From Lachnospiraceae bacterium (GTDB taxonomy: Bacteria > Bacillota > Clostridia > Lachnospirales > Lachnospiraceae), in NCBI GenBank assembly GCA_017470985.1, contig JAFUXA010000014.1, positions 1 to 64,000 on the forward strand: a stretch of 64,000 nt of DNA, given 5' to 3'. Below are positions 26,879 through 36,961 of this stretch, piece by piece (the first letter of the stretch is position 1; every line of letters begins with the position of its first letter). A program made the translations under genes and the position numbers. The notes beneath the pieces were generated by a model. That model did not search any database. It was not told the DNA's origin and worked only from the letters and a program-made list of their open reading frames with translations.

Positions 26879-27976
26879 TTATTTATTCTGTGTGTATACC
26901 TTGTATGTGTCTGTTAGTGTATCTATTGCTGCATCCATGGAAGCCTGATCATAGGTCTCTATTCTAAGAACACCTTGTTCAAATTCTCTGTTATGTACGA
27001 TGCCTATATTTTTGATATTGATATTTTCGCGAGCCAATATTGTGGCTACTGTTGCAATACCTCCGGCTTCATCCTCCAAATCCAGGTAGAATTCATAAGC
27101 CTGAGGTAGTAAACCTGTATTTTTCACAGGCAGGTTGTCTCTATAATTCTTGGCCTCTGAAAATAGTTTGTAGGTTTCATCCTCAGAATTATTTTCAATA
27201 GCTTCCACAAATTTATTTAGACTATCAATATATAATTTATAAGCGTGAAGAATTTCTTCTCTGTTGGTAGCGCATATATGTTGCCACATGGTAGGAGAGG
27301 AAGAAGATATTCGAGTTATATCTCTGAAACCTCCTGCGGCTATTGTTTTGAGTATGCCATCTGTATCTGCGTCCTTCACATAAGATACCAGGGAAGCTGA
27401 GATTATATGTGGCATGTGACTAATGCATGCCACAGCAAAATCATGTTTCTTGGAATCCATTGTCATAGTCAAAGCTCCGAGGCTTGATATGAATTCATCA
27501 AAATCCGCAAGGATTTGTTTATCCATTTTATCTGTATAAGTGAGAATGTAATATGCATTTTCCAAAAGTGTGGTGGTGGCATTGGCATAACCTGTTGATT
27601 CTGCACCTGCCATAGGATGACCACCTATAAATTGATTGTCGATACCATATTCAATTGCAGCCTGGGTAATGTCGCCTTTTACACTGCCTACATCTGTAAC
27701 AAGACAGGATGGCTTGATAATATTTTTCAAATCCTTGAGATAAGAAATATTGAATTTTACAGGACTACATAGGAATATAATATCGCAATCTGCAAAATCT
27801 CTGTTATCTAGTAGAGTCTGGTTGGAGATAACTCCGTCCTCATAAGCTGCAGTTACAGTGCTTAAACGGCCGGCTGTTGCTATAATTTCGATTTCTGGAT
27901 ATTTTGCTTTGATGGTTTTGGCAATGGAACCTCCAATTAATCCCAGGCCAATAAAACCGATTTGTGAAATATTCAT
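26879..27976 (-). CDS. tyrA: Prephenate dehydrogenase with C-terminal ACT domain
   Basis: It oxidatively decarboxylates prephenate to 4-hydroxyphenylpyruvate, the tyrosine branch. Of 365 aa, residues 1 to about 175 are a Rossmann domain (IGFIGLGLIGGSIAK), followed by a helical dimerisation domain (GGHPMAGAESTGY; GGFRDITRI). The last roughly 70 residues (from about 297) form an ACT domain with DEAGGIATVATILARENINI, which normally binds tyrosine for feedback control. It has an AAGGA ribosome site and a good promoter on the minus strand. Confidence 0.94.
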   Translation of the reverse strand: MNISQIGFIGLGLIGGSIAKTIKAKYPEIEIIATAGRLSTVTAAYEDGVISNQTLLDNRDFADCDIIFLCSPVKFNISYLKDLKNIIKPSCLVTDVGSVKGDITQAAIEYGIDNQFIGGHPMAGAESTGYANATTTLLENAYYILTYTDKMDKQILADFDEFISSLGALTMTMDSKKHDFAVACISHMPHIISASLVSYVKDADTDGILKTIAAGGFRDITRISSSSPTMWQHICATNREEILHAYKLYIDSLNKFVEAIENNSEDETYKLFSEAKNYRDNLPVKNTGLLPQAYEFYLDLEDEAGGIATVATILARENINIKNIGIVHNREFEQGVLRIETYDQASMDAAIDTLTDTYKVYTQNK

Positions 27977-28024
27977 ATTTTTTAGTCCTTATTTATTAGA
28001 TGTTTATTGATATTTATTAATATT

Positions 28025-28044
28025 CAATTCAAGTTTTTGAATTG
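28025..28044 (-). promoter_or_regulatory. Perfect hairpin at the predicted 5' end of the tyrA transcript
   Basis: CAATTCAA (28025-28032) and TTGAATTG (28037-28044) are perfect 8-bp arms around a 4-nt loop. The hairpin starts about where transcription from the tyrA promoter should begin, so it could be an operator or a 5' mRNA-stabilising stem. Confidence 0.5.
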
Positions 28045-28052
28045 TTATAAAA

Positions 28053-28081
28053 ATAGTAACGATTATGAGCTTTAAAGTCAA
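28053..28081 (-). promoter_or_regulatory. Promoter for tyrA-aroA
   Basis: On the minus strand, TTGACT (28081-28076) and TACTAT (28058-28053) are separated by 17 bp. Confidence 0.68.
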
Positions 28082-28123
28082 CTAAAATAAGGATTTTACA
28101 AGGTTATTTCATAGGCGATTTTC

Positions 28124-28151
28124 TTGACAAATAATGGGTGTATGTTAAAAT
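28124..28151 (+). promoter_or_regulatory. Promoter for leuS
   Basis: TTGACA (28124-28129) and TAAAAT (28146-28151) are 16 bp apart, with an extended -10 TG. Only about 65 bp separate the expected start site from the leuS start codon, too short for a T-box leader. Confidence 0.72.
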
Positions 28152-28222
28152 CTTCTTTGTGTAGATTTTTATAAACTAAAGTGTATAAATATACGATTTT
28201 AATAGATTCAGGAGGAATTGAA

Positions 28223-30643
28223 ATGGCAGCGACATACAATCATAAAGTGATTGAGAAGAAGTGGCAGAAATATTGGGAGGAGCATGATACTTTTAAAACA
28301 GACGTATGGGATTTTAGCAAACCTAAGTATTATGCATTGGATATGTTTCCATATCCATCAGGAGTAGGACTTCATGCAGGTCATCCAGAAGGATATACAG
28401 CTACAGATATTATGTCTCGTATGAAGAGAATGCAGGGATATAATGTATTGCACCCAATGGGATATGATTCCTTCGGTTTGCCTGCAGAGCAGTATGCGGT
28501 AAATACTGGTAATCATCCAGCTGGATTTACAGAGCACAATATTGAGACTTTCTCTAAGCAGCTTAAGGAATTGGGATTTGATTATGACTGGTCCAAGATG
28601 ATTGCTACATCAGATCCTAAGTTCTACAAGTGGACTCAGTGGATTTTCAAGAAGTTATATGAGGCTGGTTATGCAAAGCATATTGATATGCCTGTAAACT
28701 GGTGTGAAGAGTTAGGCACTGTTCTGTCAAATGATGAGGTTATTGATGGTAAGTCAGAGCGTGGTGGCTTCCCGGTTGTGAAGAAAATGATGAAGCAGTG
28801 GGTTATCGACCAGCAGGCTTTTGCAGAGGAACTTCTTGATGGATTAAATGAAATTGATTGGCCAGAGTCTACCAAGGAGATTCAGAGAAACTGGATCGGT
28901 AAATCAACAGGTGTTGAAGTTGATTTCAAGATTGTAGGTGGTGGAGAATTCTCAATATTTACAACATGTATTGAGACTATTTACGGTATTACATTCATGG
29001 TTCTTGCTCCAGATGGAGATATTGTCAAAGGTCTTATGGCTAGAGTTGAGAATCCTGATGAAGTTCAGGCATATATCGACGAGACATTGAAGAAAAATGA
29101 TTTGGATAGAACAGATTTGAATAAGACAAAATCTGGATGTCCATTGAAGGGTATATATGCAATTAATCCTGTAAATGGCAAGGAAGTACCACTTTATATA
29201 GGTGATTTCGTTCTTGCAAGTTATGGTACTGGTGCTGTTATGGCTGTACCAACTCATGATCAGAGAGATTTCGAATATGCACAGGCTCATAATCTGGAGT
29301 ATATACAGGTTATTGAAGGTGAAGGCGCAGATGTATCTGAGCATGCATTTGAGAAGCAGGATTATCTTGGCAAGGGTTGTACACTTATTAATTCAGAAGA
29401 ATTCAATGGTTTGACAGTTGAGGAGGCCAAGGTAGCAATTACCAAGAAGCTTGTTGATTTAGGTGTTGCTCGTGAAAAGGTTAATTATCATTTCAGAGAG
29501 TGGATCTTTGCAAGACAGAGATACTGGGGCGAGCCAGTACCTTGTGTATATAAGGAAGATGGAACAATTGAGTTCTTGCCAGATGAAGAACTTCCTGTAG
29601 TTCTTCCGGAACTTGAAGATTACAAGGGGAAAAATGGTCAGGCTCCTCTTGAAAATGCTGTGGAGTGGAAGCAGTATGACAAGAATGGCTTAAAGGGTGT
29701 TCGTGAGACATCTACAATGCCTGGTTCTGCCGGATCATCATGGTATTACATGAGATATATTGATCCTGATAATGATGAGGAATTTGCCAATCAGGAATTG
29801 CTGAAGCACTGGTTACCTGTTGATTTATATGTTGGAGGTCCTGAGCATGCTGTAGGACATCTGATGTATTCTAGAATCTGGAATAGATTCTTGTATAACA
29901 ACGGATTGTCTCCAGTGAAGGAACCATTTAAGAAGCTGGTACACCAGGGTATGATTCTCGGCGAAAATGGTATTAAGATGGGTAAGAGATTCCCAGAATT
30001 TGTTGTTAATCCAAGTGATATTGTCAATGATTACGGTGCAGATACATTGAGATTATATGAGATGTTCATGGGACCACTTGAGGTTTCTAAGCCATGGAAT
30101 TCCAATAATGTAGCTGGTGCCAAGAGATTTATTACCAGAGTATATACATTCTTTACCGAGGCAGAGAATATTGTAGATGACAATGATGGTTCACTTGAGA
30201 AGATTTACCACCAGACTGTCAAGAAGGTTACCAACGATTTCGAGCAGTTAGGTTACAATACAGCTATTTCTCAGATGATGATTTTCGTAAATGCTCTGTA
30301 CAAGGCTGGTAAATGTCCTAGAGAATATGCAGAGAACTTTGTAAAGATGTTCTCATGCATCTGCCCACATGTAGGTGAGGAAATCTGGGAGATCATGGGT
30401 CATACAGATACAATCGCTTATGAGCCATGGCCAACTTATGATGAAGCAAAGACTGTTGAAAATACAGTTGAAATTGCTGTGCAGATTAATGGTAAGACCA
30501 AGACAACATTGGCAATTAATGTAGATGATGCCAAGGATGATGTTCTAGCCCGTGCAAAGGAAGCTTTGGGTGATAGACTTTCTGGAAATATTATCAAGGA
30601 AATCTATGTACCAGGCAAGATTGTTAATATCGTTGCAAAATAA
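28223..30643 (+). CDS. leuS: Leucyl-tRNA synthetase
   Basis: It charges tRNA-Leu with leucine. The 806-aa class I synthetase has the HIGH-type motif as HAGH (residues 51-54), an inserted CP1 editing domain (about 220-415, with [18 protein letters not shown] typical of the editing pocket), and [14 protein letters not shown]. The KMSKS motif is seen as KMGKR (585-589), followed by the tRNA-binding helical bundle. The start at 28223 has AGGAGG upstream; an in-frame GTG at 28181 would place that site inside the gene. Transcribed divergently from tyrA. Confidence 0.97.
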   Translation: MAATYNHKVIEKKWQKYWEEHDTFKTDVWDFSKPKYYALDMFPYPSGVGLHAGHPEGYTATDIMSRMKRMQGYNVLHPMGYDSFGLPAEQYAVNTGNHPAGFTEHNIETFSKQLKELGFDYDWSKMIATSDPKFYKWTQWIFKKLYEAGYAKHIDMPVNWCEELGTVLSNDEVIDGKSERGGFPVVKKMMKQWVIDQQAFAEELLDGLNEIDWPESTKEIQRNWIGKSTGVEVDFKIVGGGEFSIFTTCIETIYGITFMVLAPDGDIVKGLMARVENPDEVQAYIDETLKKNDLDRTDLNKTKSGCPLKGIYAINPVNGKEVPLYIGDFVLASYGTGAVMAVPTHDQRDFEYAQAHNLEYIQVIEGEGADVSEHAFEKQDYLGKGCTLINSEEFNGLTVEEAKVAITKKLVDLGVAREKVNYHFREWIFARQRYWGEPVPCVYKEDGTIEFLPDEELPVVLPELEDYKGKNGQAPLENAVEWKQYDKNGLKGVRETSTMPGSAGSSWYYMRYIDPDNDEEFANQELLKHWLPVDLYVGGPEHAVGHLMYSRIWNRFLYNNGLSPVKEPFKKLVHQGMILGENGIKMGKRFPEFVVNPSDIVNDYGADTLRLYEMFMGPLEVSKPWNSNNVAGAKRFITRVYTFFTEAENIVDDNDGSLEKIYHQTVKKVTNDFEQLGYNTAISQMMIFVNALYKAGKCPREYAENFVKMFSCICPHVGEEIWEIMGHTDTIAYEPWPTYDEAKTVENTVEIAVQINGKTKTTLAINVDDAKDDVLARAKEALGDRLSGNIIKEIYVPGKIVNIVAK

Positions 30644-30687
30644 ATTGTTATATAAATCAAAAGCTAGATTATACAAGGAGAAATACA

Positions 30688-31896
30688 ATGAGCAAAATTG
30701 AGATGAAGACACCACTTGTTGAGATGGATGGAGATGAGATGACAAGAATTCTCTGGCAAATGATCAAAGATGAGTTATTGAATCCATTTATTGATTTGAA
30801 GACTGAATATTATGACCTGGGTCTGGAGCATAGAAATGCTACCAATGATCAGGTTACTGTTGATTCAGCAGAAGCTACTAAGAAGTATGGTGTTGCTGTT
30901 AAATGTGCCACAATTACTCCAAATGCAGCTCGTATGGAAGAGTATGATTTGAAAGAAATGTGGAAGAGTCCAAATGGTACAATTAGAGCTATTTTGGATG
31001 GAACAGTATTTAGAGCTCCAATTATTGTAAAAGGTATTGAGCCTTGTGTAAAAAATTGGAAGAAGCCAATTACAATTGCCCGTCACGCTTACGGTGATGT
31101 ATATAAATCAGTTGAGATTGATGTGCCGGGTCCCGGTACTGCTGAGCTTGTATTTACAGGTGAGGATGGAACAGTTTTGAAAGAGACAATCCACAACTTC
31201 AAAGGCCAGGGAGTACTTCAGGGACAGCATAATTTAGATGACTCTATCGAGAGCTTTGCTAAGGCTTGTTTTGCATATGCATTGGATCAGAAGCAGGATT
31301 TGTGGTTTGCTACCAAGGATACTATTTCCAAGAAATATGATCATACTTTCAAGGATATATTCCAGGAGATTTTCGAAGCAGATTACAAGGATGCTTTTGA
31401 GAAAGCAGGAATTACTTATTTCTACACTTTGATTGATGATGCTGTTGCCCGTGTTATGAAGTCTGAGGGCGGATACATCTGGGCTTGTAAGAACTATGAT
31501 GGTGATGTAATGAGTGATATGATTTCATCAGCTTTCGGTTCACTTGCTATGATGACTTCAGTTCTTGTATCACCTACAGGCGTATATGAATATGAGGCTG
31601 CTCATGGTACAGTTCAGAGACATTATTACAAGCATCTCAAGGGCGAGGAGACATCTACTAACTCAGTTGCTACAATCTTTGCATGGTCTGGAGCTCTTAG
31701 AAAGCGTGGAGAGTTAGATAATCTTCCAGAGCTTATGGAATTTGCGGATAAGTTGGAGCAGGCTTGTATCAAGACAATTGAGGATGGCAAGATGACTAAG
31801 GATTTGGCTTTGATTACATCTATGTCTAATCCAACTGTATTGAACAGTAAAGATTTCATTGTAGAAATCAGACATACATTAGAAGGAATGTTATAA
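30688..31896 (+). CDS. icd: NADP-dependent isocitrate dehydrogenase, eukaryotic-type (subfamily II)
   Basis: It oxidatively decarboxylates isocitrate to 2-oxoglutarate with NADP+, giving the carbon skeleton for glutamate. The 402-aa sequence begins [18 protein letters not shown] and has [37 protein letters not shown] and the metal-binding YDGDVMSD. These are hallmarks of the homodimeric IDH group that includes mammalian cytosolic IDH1, not the E. coli-type Icd. An AAGGAG site precedes the start. No other TCA-cycle gene is adjacent. Confidence 0.95.
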   Translation: MSKIEMKTPLVEMDGDEMTRILWQMIKDELLNPFIDLKTEYYDLGLEHRNATNDQVTVDSAEATKKYGVAVKCATITPNAARMEEYDLKEMWKSPNGTIRAILDGTVFRAPIIVKGIEPCVKNWKKPITIARHAYGDVYKSVEIDVPGPGTAELVFTGEDGTVLKETIHNFKGQGVLQGQHNLDDSIESFAKACFAYALDQKQDLWFATKDTISKKYDHTFKDIFQEIFEADYKDAFEKAGITYFYTLIDDAVARVMKSEGGYIWACKNYDGDVMSDMISSAFGSLAMMTSVLVSPTGVYEYEAAHGTVQRHYYKHLKGEETSTNSVATIFAWSGALRKRGELDNLPELMEFADKLEQACIKTIEDGKMTKDLALITSMSNPTVLNSKDFIVEIRHTLEGML

Positions 31897-31908
31897 GGAG
31901 ATAATAAA

Positions 31909-33867
31909 ATGATTCTATCCTGCCAGGGAATTACAAAATCATTTGGCACGGACAATATTTTAAATAATATTTCCTTTCAGATAGACCAGGGTGAGAAACT
32001 GGCTATTGTAGGAAATAATGGAGCTGGTAAATCTACTTTGCTCAAGATTATAACAGGTGAACTTGGCGCTGACGAAGGAAATGTAGTATTTGCCAAAGAT
32101 ACCACTGTAGGTTACCTGGCACAGTATCAAAACGATGCTGCGTCAGGTACTATTTATGATATTGTATATTCTGCCAGAGAAGACATTATAAATATAAAGA
32201 ATCAGCTTCTTGACATGGAAGAACAGATGAAACATGTCACAGGAGAAGATCTGGACAATCTGTTGGTCAGATATCATTCCCTTACAGATACTTATGAACA
32301 TATGGAGGGTAATACCTATGATTCACTTGTATCAGGTGTTTTGAGGGGTCTGGGATTTACAGATGAGGATTTCTCCAAGAAAATGGATGAACTGTCTGGT
32401 GGTCAGAAGACCAGAGTGTCTCTGGGTATGTTACTTGTGAAGAAGCCTGATATTTTGCTTCTGGATGAGCCTATTAACCATCTGGATCTCAGATCTATTC
32501 AGTGGTTGGAGACTTATTTATCTAATTATAAAGGTGCAATGATTCTTGTTGCCCATGATAGATATTTCCTAGATAAAATAGTGACCAAAGTTCTGGATAT
32601 AACCCATGGACTTACTCATCTATACAAGGGAAATTATACTGCTTATGCAGCTCAGAAAGCAGATATTTTGAAGACCAAAATGCGAGAGTATGAGAAGCAA
32701 CAGGCTATGATTGCTCATCAGCAGGAGGTTATTGATAAGTTAAAATCATTTAACAGAGAAAAATCAATCAAAAGAGCTGAGAGCAGACAGAAGGCTTTGG
32801 ATAAGATTGATGTTATAGATGCTCCAATTATGGAGGAGAATCACATGAAACTTACTCTTGAGCCGGAAGTATCCAGCGGTAAGGATGTGATGGATATTCA
32901 CAATCTGTCCAAGAGTTATGACGGTAAGGTGCTTTTTGAGGGCTTTGATTTTCTCTTACAAAAAGGCGAGCATGTGGCTATTATCGGTGACAATGGAACT
33001 GGCAAGACCACTTTATTAAAGATTATAAATGAAGCGGTTACAGCTGATACAGGTGAGATTAAGCTTGGTTCAAATGTCCATATAGGTTATTACGATCAGG
33101 AACAGCAGAGATTGGATGATAGCAAGACTTTATTTGATGAAATTGCTGATACATATCCTAATATGAATAATACCAAAATCCGTAATTGTCTGGCGGCTTT
33201 TCTGTTTACAGGTGATGATTGTTACAAGAGAATTGGTGATTTGAGTGGTGGAGAGAGAGGACGAGTTGCTCTGGCTAAGCTTATGTTATCAGAAGCAAAT
33301 TTTCTGATTTTGGATGAGCCTACCAATCACTTGGATATGGAATCCAAGGAAATTTTGGAGCAGGCATTGAATTCTTATACAGGAACTTTGCTTTATGTAT
33401 CCCATGACAGATATTTTGTGAATCAGACCGCTCATAAGATATTAGAGCTGGATAATGGTCATTTTGTAACATATCTGGGCAATTATGATTACTATCTTCA
33501 GAAGAAAGAGACTATTATTGATAATTTCGCCAAGAATTCGTCTGAGGATGTTGGAAAAGCTGTTATACCAGAGGGATCTGATGGTAATATTTCCAATACT
33601 TCGGGAAATGATGGCAAAGCTAATTGGGAAGCTAATAAGCAGAAACAGCGAGAAATTACCAAAGCTAAAAGAGAACTGGAATCTATTGAGGCGAGAATAG
33701 AGGAAATTGAAAATAGAATTTCTGATATTGATAATGAATTTATGCAGGAAGATGTTGCTACAAATTCTGCAAAACTCAATGAGCTGACTAATGAGAAAAA
33801 TGGTTTGAGTGACGAATTGTCCGGCCTATATGACAGATGGGAAGAATTGGAATCGTTAATTTCTTGA
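31909..33867 (+). CDS. ABC-F family ATPase (ribosome-associated, no TM domain)
   Basis: This is a 652-aa soluble protein with two ABC domains. The first has Walker A GNNGAGKST (about 35-43), signature LSGGQKTRVSLG and Walker B LLLDEPINHLDL. The linker (about 235-300) holds the charged helix region that enters the ribosomal E site in ABC-F proteins. The second ABC domain has GDNGTGKTT, LSGGERGRVALA and LDEPTNHLDM. The C-terminal 100 residues are coiled coil (KAKRELESIEARIEEI), as in Uup-like members. Roles in the family range from translation rescue to antibiotic protection; housekeeping context favours the former. Note Ile-Asn in place of Thr-Asn after the first DEP. Confidence 0.9.
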   Translation: MILSCQGITKSFGTDNILNNISFQIDQGEKLAIVGNNGAGKSTLLKIITGELGADEGNVVFAKDTTVGYLAQYQNDAASGTIYDIVYSAREDIINIKNQLLDMEEQMKHVTGEDLDNLLVRYHSLTDTYEHMEGNTYDSLVSGVLRGLGFTDEDFSKKMDELSGGQKTRVSLGMLLVKKPDILLLDEPINHLDLRSIQWLETYLSNYKGAMILVAHDRYFLDKIVTKVLDITHGLTHLYKGNYTAYAAQKADILKTKMREYEKQQAMIAHQQEVIDKLKSFNREKSIKRAESRQKALDKIDVIDAPIMEENHMKLTLEPEVSSGKDVMDIHNLSKSYDGKVLFEGFDFLLQKGEHVAIIGDNGTGKTTLLKIINEAVTADTGEIKLGSNVHIGYYDQEQQRLDDSKTLFDEIADTYPNMNNTKIRNCLAAFLFTGDDCYKRIGDLSGGERGRVALAKLMLSEANFLILDEPTNHLDMESKEILEQALNSYTGTLLYVSHDRYFVNQTAHKILELDNGHFVTYLGNYDYYLQKKETIIDNFAKNSSEDVGKAVIPEGSDGNISNTSGNDGKANWEANKQKQREITKAKRELESIEARIEEIENRISDIDNEFMQEDVATNSAKLNELTNEKNGLSDELSGLYDRWEELESLIS

Positions 33868-33871
33868 CACA

Positions 33872-33900
33872 TTGACAGTTTTCGTTGAACAAAATATAAT
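33872..33900 (+). promoter_or_regulatory. Perfect consensus sigma-A promoter of rex
   Basis: TTGACA (33872-33877) and TATAAT (33895-33900) are separated by 17 bp, starting 4 bp after the ABC-F stop. CGTTG (33883-33887) and CAACG (33908-33912) flank the -10 as a loose inverted repeat that could be a degenerate Rex site. Confidence 0.82.
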
Positions 33901-33973
33901 TTATATACAACGATTTTATAAATACTCTGAATTAGAGTTTGTTTTACAAGATAATATTAGGAGAGTAGTAGAA

Positions 33974-34606
33974 GTGGAAAAGGATATATCTCAAGCAGTC
34001 ATTAGAAGAATGCCTCGATATTATAGATATTTAGGAGATTTGTTAGATGCAGGTGTTGAGAGAATTTCATCTAATGATTTAAGTAAAAAAATGCATGTTA
34101 CTGCATCACAGATTCGTCAGGATTTAAATAATTTTGGTGGATTTGGTCAGCAGGGATACGGCTATAATGTGAAATATCTATATGATGAAATCGGCAAGAT
34201 TCTCGGTTTGACAGAGACTCACAATATGATTGTAGTTGGTGTTGGTAATTTGGGACAGGCTGTTACCAATTATGTGAAATTTGACAAGTTGGGATTCAAG
34301 ATTATCGGATTATTTGACTCAAATCCTGAGAAAGAAGGCCAGGATGTAAGAGGTATGAAAATCATGATGATGGAAGATTTGCCTAAATTTGTAAAAGAGA
34401 ATAAGGTTGATATTGCGGCTCTTACTTTGCCAAGAGCTTATGCTGAGAAGACAGCTAGAGATCTGGTTAATTTAGGTATTACATCTATCTGGAATTTTGC
34501 TCATGTAGATTTGGATGATATAGATGGTATTGTAGTTGAAAATGTACATTTATCAGACAGCCTTATGAGATTGTCATACAATGCTTTAAATAATAAAAAT
34601 ATCTAA
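33974..34606 (+). CDS. rex: Redox-sensing transcriptional repressor Rex
   Basis: Rex represses fermentation and NADH-linked genes and is released when the NADH/NAD+ ratio rises. This 210-aa protein has the N-terminal winged helix (AVIRRMPRYYRYLGDL; QIRQDLNNFGGFGQQGYGY) and a C-terminal Rossmann domain with VVGVGNLGQAV and the domain-swapped C-terminal helix. The GTG start at 33974 is chosen because AGGAGAG lies just upstream; the frame is open further upstream, but that region contains the promoter. It is followed 24 bp later by an unknown protein and then the NAD(P)HX repair gene, keeping NAD metabolism together. Confidence 0.96.
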   Translation: MEKDISQAVIRRMPRYYRYLGDLLDAGVERISSNDLSKKMHVTASQIRQDLNNFGGFGQQGYGYNVKYLYDEIGKILGLTETHNMIVVGVGNLGQAVTNYVKFDKLGFKIIGLFDSNPEKEGQDVRGMKIMMMEDLPKFVKENKVDIAALTLPRAYAEKTARDLVNLGITSIWNFAHVDLDDIDGIVVENVHLSDSLMRLSYNALNNKNI

Positions 34607-34630
34607 AAAGCTGAAATTGGGGTGGTTTGA

Positions 34631-35386
34631 GTGGAACAAAAGAATTTTGCAAATGCTATTAGTAGTGCCAAAATTCCTATTCTTGTACTGGATCAAAAAT
34701 GGCATCGTCTATTTGCATTATCAGGTAAACCCGATGCTGTGAAGGATCTAGAGAAAAATGTAAATGATGCTCTTGCCCGTCAGGGGAAGTTGACTCAGGA
34801 ACTGAAGGAATTGAAGAAAGTCAAGAATGACCTTATGCAGGGCATTGTTGATAACATGGATGAATCTCAGCAGGATTCCAACAAGAAAAAGGAAGAAAAT
34901 AAGCGACTAATTGAGGAAGTCAACGAGAAAATGGCTGCCGATGAAGACGAACTTATGGAACTTCCTAAGCTTATTGCGGATTATAACAAAGGTCTTATGC
35001 TTGAAACCATGACCTATTGTTATGAAAGGCTTAGAGTGAATTATAATGAGGCTGAGGAAATAGCTGAATGGATTAAACGGGTCAGAGTTGATCTCAAGAG
35101 AAATATTATCAAGAAGCAGAATCGAGAAATCAACAATAAGGAAATATATGCTTATATGCATGATATATTTGGCAAAGATATTGTTGAAATGTTCGATGTG
35201 CAAAACAGTGATGTGGAAATTACAACTGGTGATGCTATTGTTGGAGATACAAGTGATTCTAAGCAATTGTCCCAGGGTGAAAATTTTGACACTGATAACA
35301 AGGATTTGGAGAGTCAGCCCGAAGAACAATCAGAAGATAGATTTGATGAACAAAATTCTAATGAGCAAGACACTCAAGAACAATGA
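34631..35386 (+). CDS. Conserved hypothetical protein, coiled-coil, between rex and nnr
   Basis: This 251-aa soluble protein starts with GTG preceded by a GGGGTGG ribosome site. Residues about 1-35 contain a hydrophobic-aromatic motif (KIPILVLDQKWHRLFAL). Residues 36-105 are a long Lys/Glu-rich coiled coil, a second helical region (about 115-190) follows, and the last 50 residues are an acidic, Gln/Ser/Glu-rich disordered tail. No catalytic motif, signal peptide or TM segment is visible. It probably shares the rex promoter but is followed by a terminator-like hairpin. I do not recognise the family. Confidence 0.7.
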   Translation: MEQKNFANAISSAKIPILVLDQKWHRLFALSGKPDAVKDLEKNVNDALARQGKLTQELKELKKVKNDLMQGIVDNMDESQQDSNKKKEENKRLIEEVNEKMAADEDELMELPKLIADYNKGLMLETMTYCYERLRVNYNEAEEIAEWIKRVRVDLKRNIIKKQNREINNKEIYAYMHDIFGKDIVEMFDVQNSDVEITTGDAIVGDTSDSKQLSQGENFDTDNKDLESQPEEQSEDRFDEQNSNEQDTQEQ

Positions 35387-35398
35387 AATAGTAAATGA

Positions 35399-35430
35399 TA
35401 ATACAGGTCTATATGGGCCTGTATTCTTTT
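35399..35430 (+). terminator. Intercistronic terminator or attenuator before nnr
   Basis: AATACAGGTC (35400-35409) pairs with GGCCTGTATT (35416-35425), followed by CTTTT. It lies between the coiled-coil protein gene and nnr, so it may reduce read-through into nnr. Confidence 0.7.
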
Positions 35431-35455
35431 ATATGGATGAAAATGGAGGGCTTAT

Positions 35456-36952
35456 ATGAAATATTTATTGAATGCTTCTGAAATGAAATGTGCGGAGTCT
35501 TATACCATAAATGAAATAGGTATTTTGTCCCTTGTTCTAATGGAAAAGGCTGCTGAGTGTGTTGCAAAATATATTGCAGAAAATTATAAAATCCAAGATA
35601 AAATATGTATTCTATGTTCTGGTGGAAATAATGGGGGAGATGGATTGGCTCTTGCCAGAATACTGGTCAATAGCGGATATTCAGTTAGCATTTATTATGT
35701 TGGAGATGAGTCCAAGGCGACAGAGGAAAACCTGTATCAGTTAAATATTTGTCGGAAACTTAATCTGAAATTTATTGCTGATGTATATGATTTGGAGGAT
35801 GTAAATGTATATGTGGATGCACTTTTTGGAATTGGTTTATCAAGAGATATTGATGGAAAATATAGGCAGTTGATTGAATTTGTTAATTCCACCCATAAGG
35901 ATGTGATTGCAATTGACCTGCCTTCAGGTGTTTCTGCAGACGATGGTAGAATAATGGGATGTGCTATCAATGCAGCTGCCACCATCACCTTTGGCTATGC
36001 CAAGATTGGAAATGTAATATTTCCCGGCAGAAAGAACTGCGGCAAGGTGGTTTTGGCTGATATTGGATTTGATGACAGAGGATTGATTGAAGCGAAACCC
36101 AGTCATTTTATGTTAGAGCAGGATGATTTAAAATATTTACCTCAAGCCAAAGTTGATGGACATAAAGGAAGTAATGGTAGAGTCCTGTGTATTGCTGGAA
36201 GTCAGGAATATGCAGGGGCTGCTATTTTGTGTACTAAGTCAGCAATGGTTACAGGGGCGGGCATGACATATTTATATACTCATGAAGCTATAAAGCCTTG
36301 TGTTGTTGATGCATTTCCGGAAACCATAATCAAAACCTACCAGGAATTAGATGAGGATGGTCTGAATTCAATTATGTCTAAGGTGGATTCTATTGTAATC
36401 GGACCTGGACTTGGAACTGATGAGACTGCTGTGGAAATTGTGAAATATGTATTGCAAAATGCCAGAGTTCCAGTTGTTGTTGATGCAGATGCCATCAATA
36501 TTTTGGCTCGTCATATAAATATAAATCTATCTGATTTAGAGGCGGAAATAATAATTACTCCTCATATTGGGGAGATGAGCAGATTTGTTGAAGCTGATAT
36601 TAAAACAGTAGAAGAGAATATGATTGATATTGCCAGAAAATATGCTTTGAAAAATGCTATTACAGTTGTTTTGAAAAACGCATCTACTGTCATTGCGCAG
36701 CCAGATGGCAAGATTTATATTAATCCATCAGGAAATCAAGGTATGTCTGTAGCCGGCAGTGGAGATGTGCTGGCAGGAATTATTGGAAGTCTTATTGCGC
36801 AGGGAGTTGGTAGTGATATTTGTGCTCCTTTAGGAGTCTATTTACACGGTCTTGCAGGTGATGCAATGGCCCTGGAAAAAGGTTATCATGGATTGCTTGC
36901 CAGTGATTTAGTGGACGGAATTATAAAGGTGTATAAAGAACTTCATTTGTAG
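35456..36952 (+). CDS. nnr: Bifunctional NAD(P)HX epimerase / ADP-dependent NAD(P)HX dehydratase
   Basis: This enzyme repairs damaged hydrated NADH/NADPH: the N-terminal YjeF domain interconverts the R and S hydrates, and the C-terminal kinase-like domain dehydrates the S form using ADP. Of 498 aa, residues 1-210 carry MEKAA, CSGGNNGGDGLALAR and AIDLPSGV. Residues about 225-498 carry DGHKGSNGRVLCIAGS, VIGPGLG, VVDADA, and the dehydratase signature GNQGMSVAGSGDVLAGIIG. GGAGGG lies upstream. Proximity to rex fits a role in NAD(H) homeostasis. Confidence 0.95.
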   Translation: MKYLLNASEMKCAESYTINEIGILSLVLMEKAAECVAKYIAENYKIQDKICILCSGGNNGGDGLALARILVNSGYSVSIYYVGDESKATEENLYQLNICRKLNLKFIADVYDLEDVNVYVDALFGIGLSRDIDGKYRQLIEFVNSTHKDVIAIDLPSGVSADDGRIMGCAINAAATITFGYAKIGNVIFPGRKNCGKVVLADIGFDDRGLIEAKPSHFMLEQDDLKYLPQAKVDGHKGSNGRVLCIAGSQEYAGAAILCTKSAMVTGAGMTYLYTHEAIKPCVVDAFPETIIKTYQELDEDGLNSIMSKVDSIVIGPGLGTDETAVEIVKYVLQNARVPVVVDADAINILARHININLSDLEAEIIITPHIGEMSRFVEADIKTVEENMIDIARKYALKNAITVVLKNASTVIAQPDGKIYINPSGNQGMSVAGSGDVLAGIIGSLIAQGVGSDICAPLGVYLHGLAGDAMALEKGYHGLLASDLVDGIIKVYKELHL

Positions 36953-36961
36953 TGTACAAAC

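Noticed and set aside
28082..28222. Possible T-box or other riboswitch upstream of leuS
   Set aside because: The distance from the predicted start site to the start codon is about 65 bp, with no T-box sequence and no specifier-loop-like structure.
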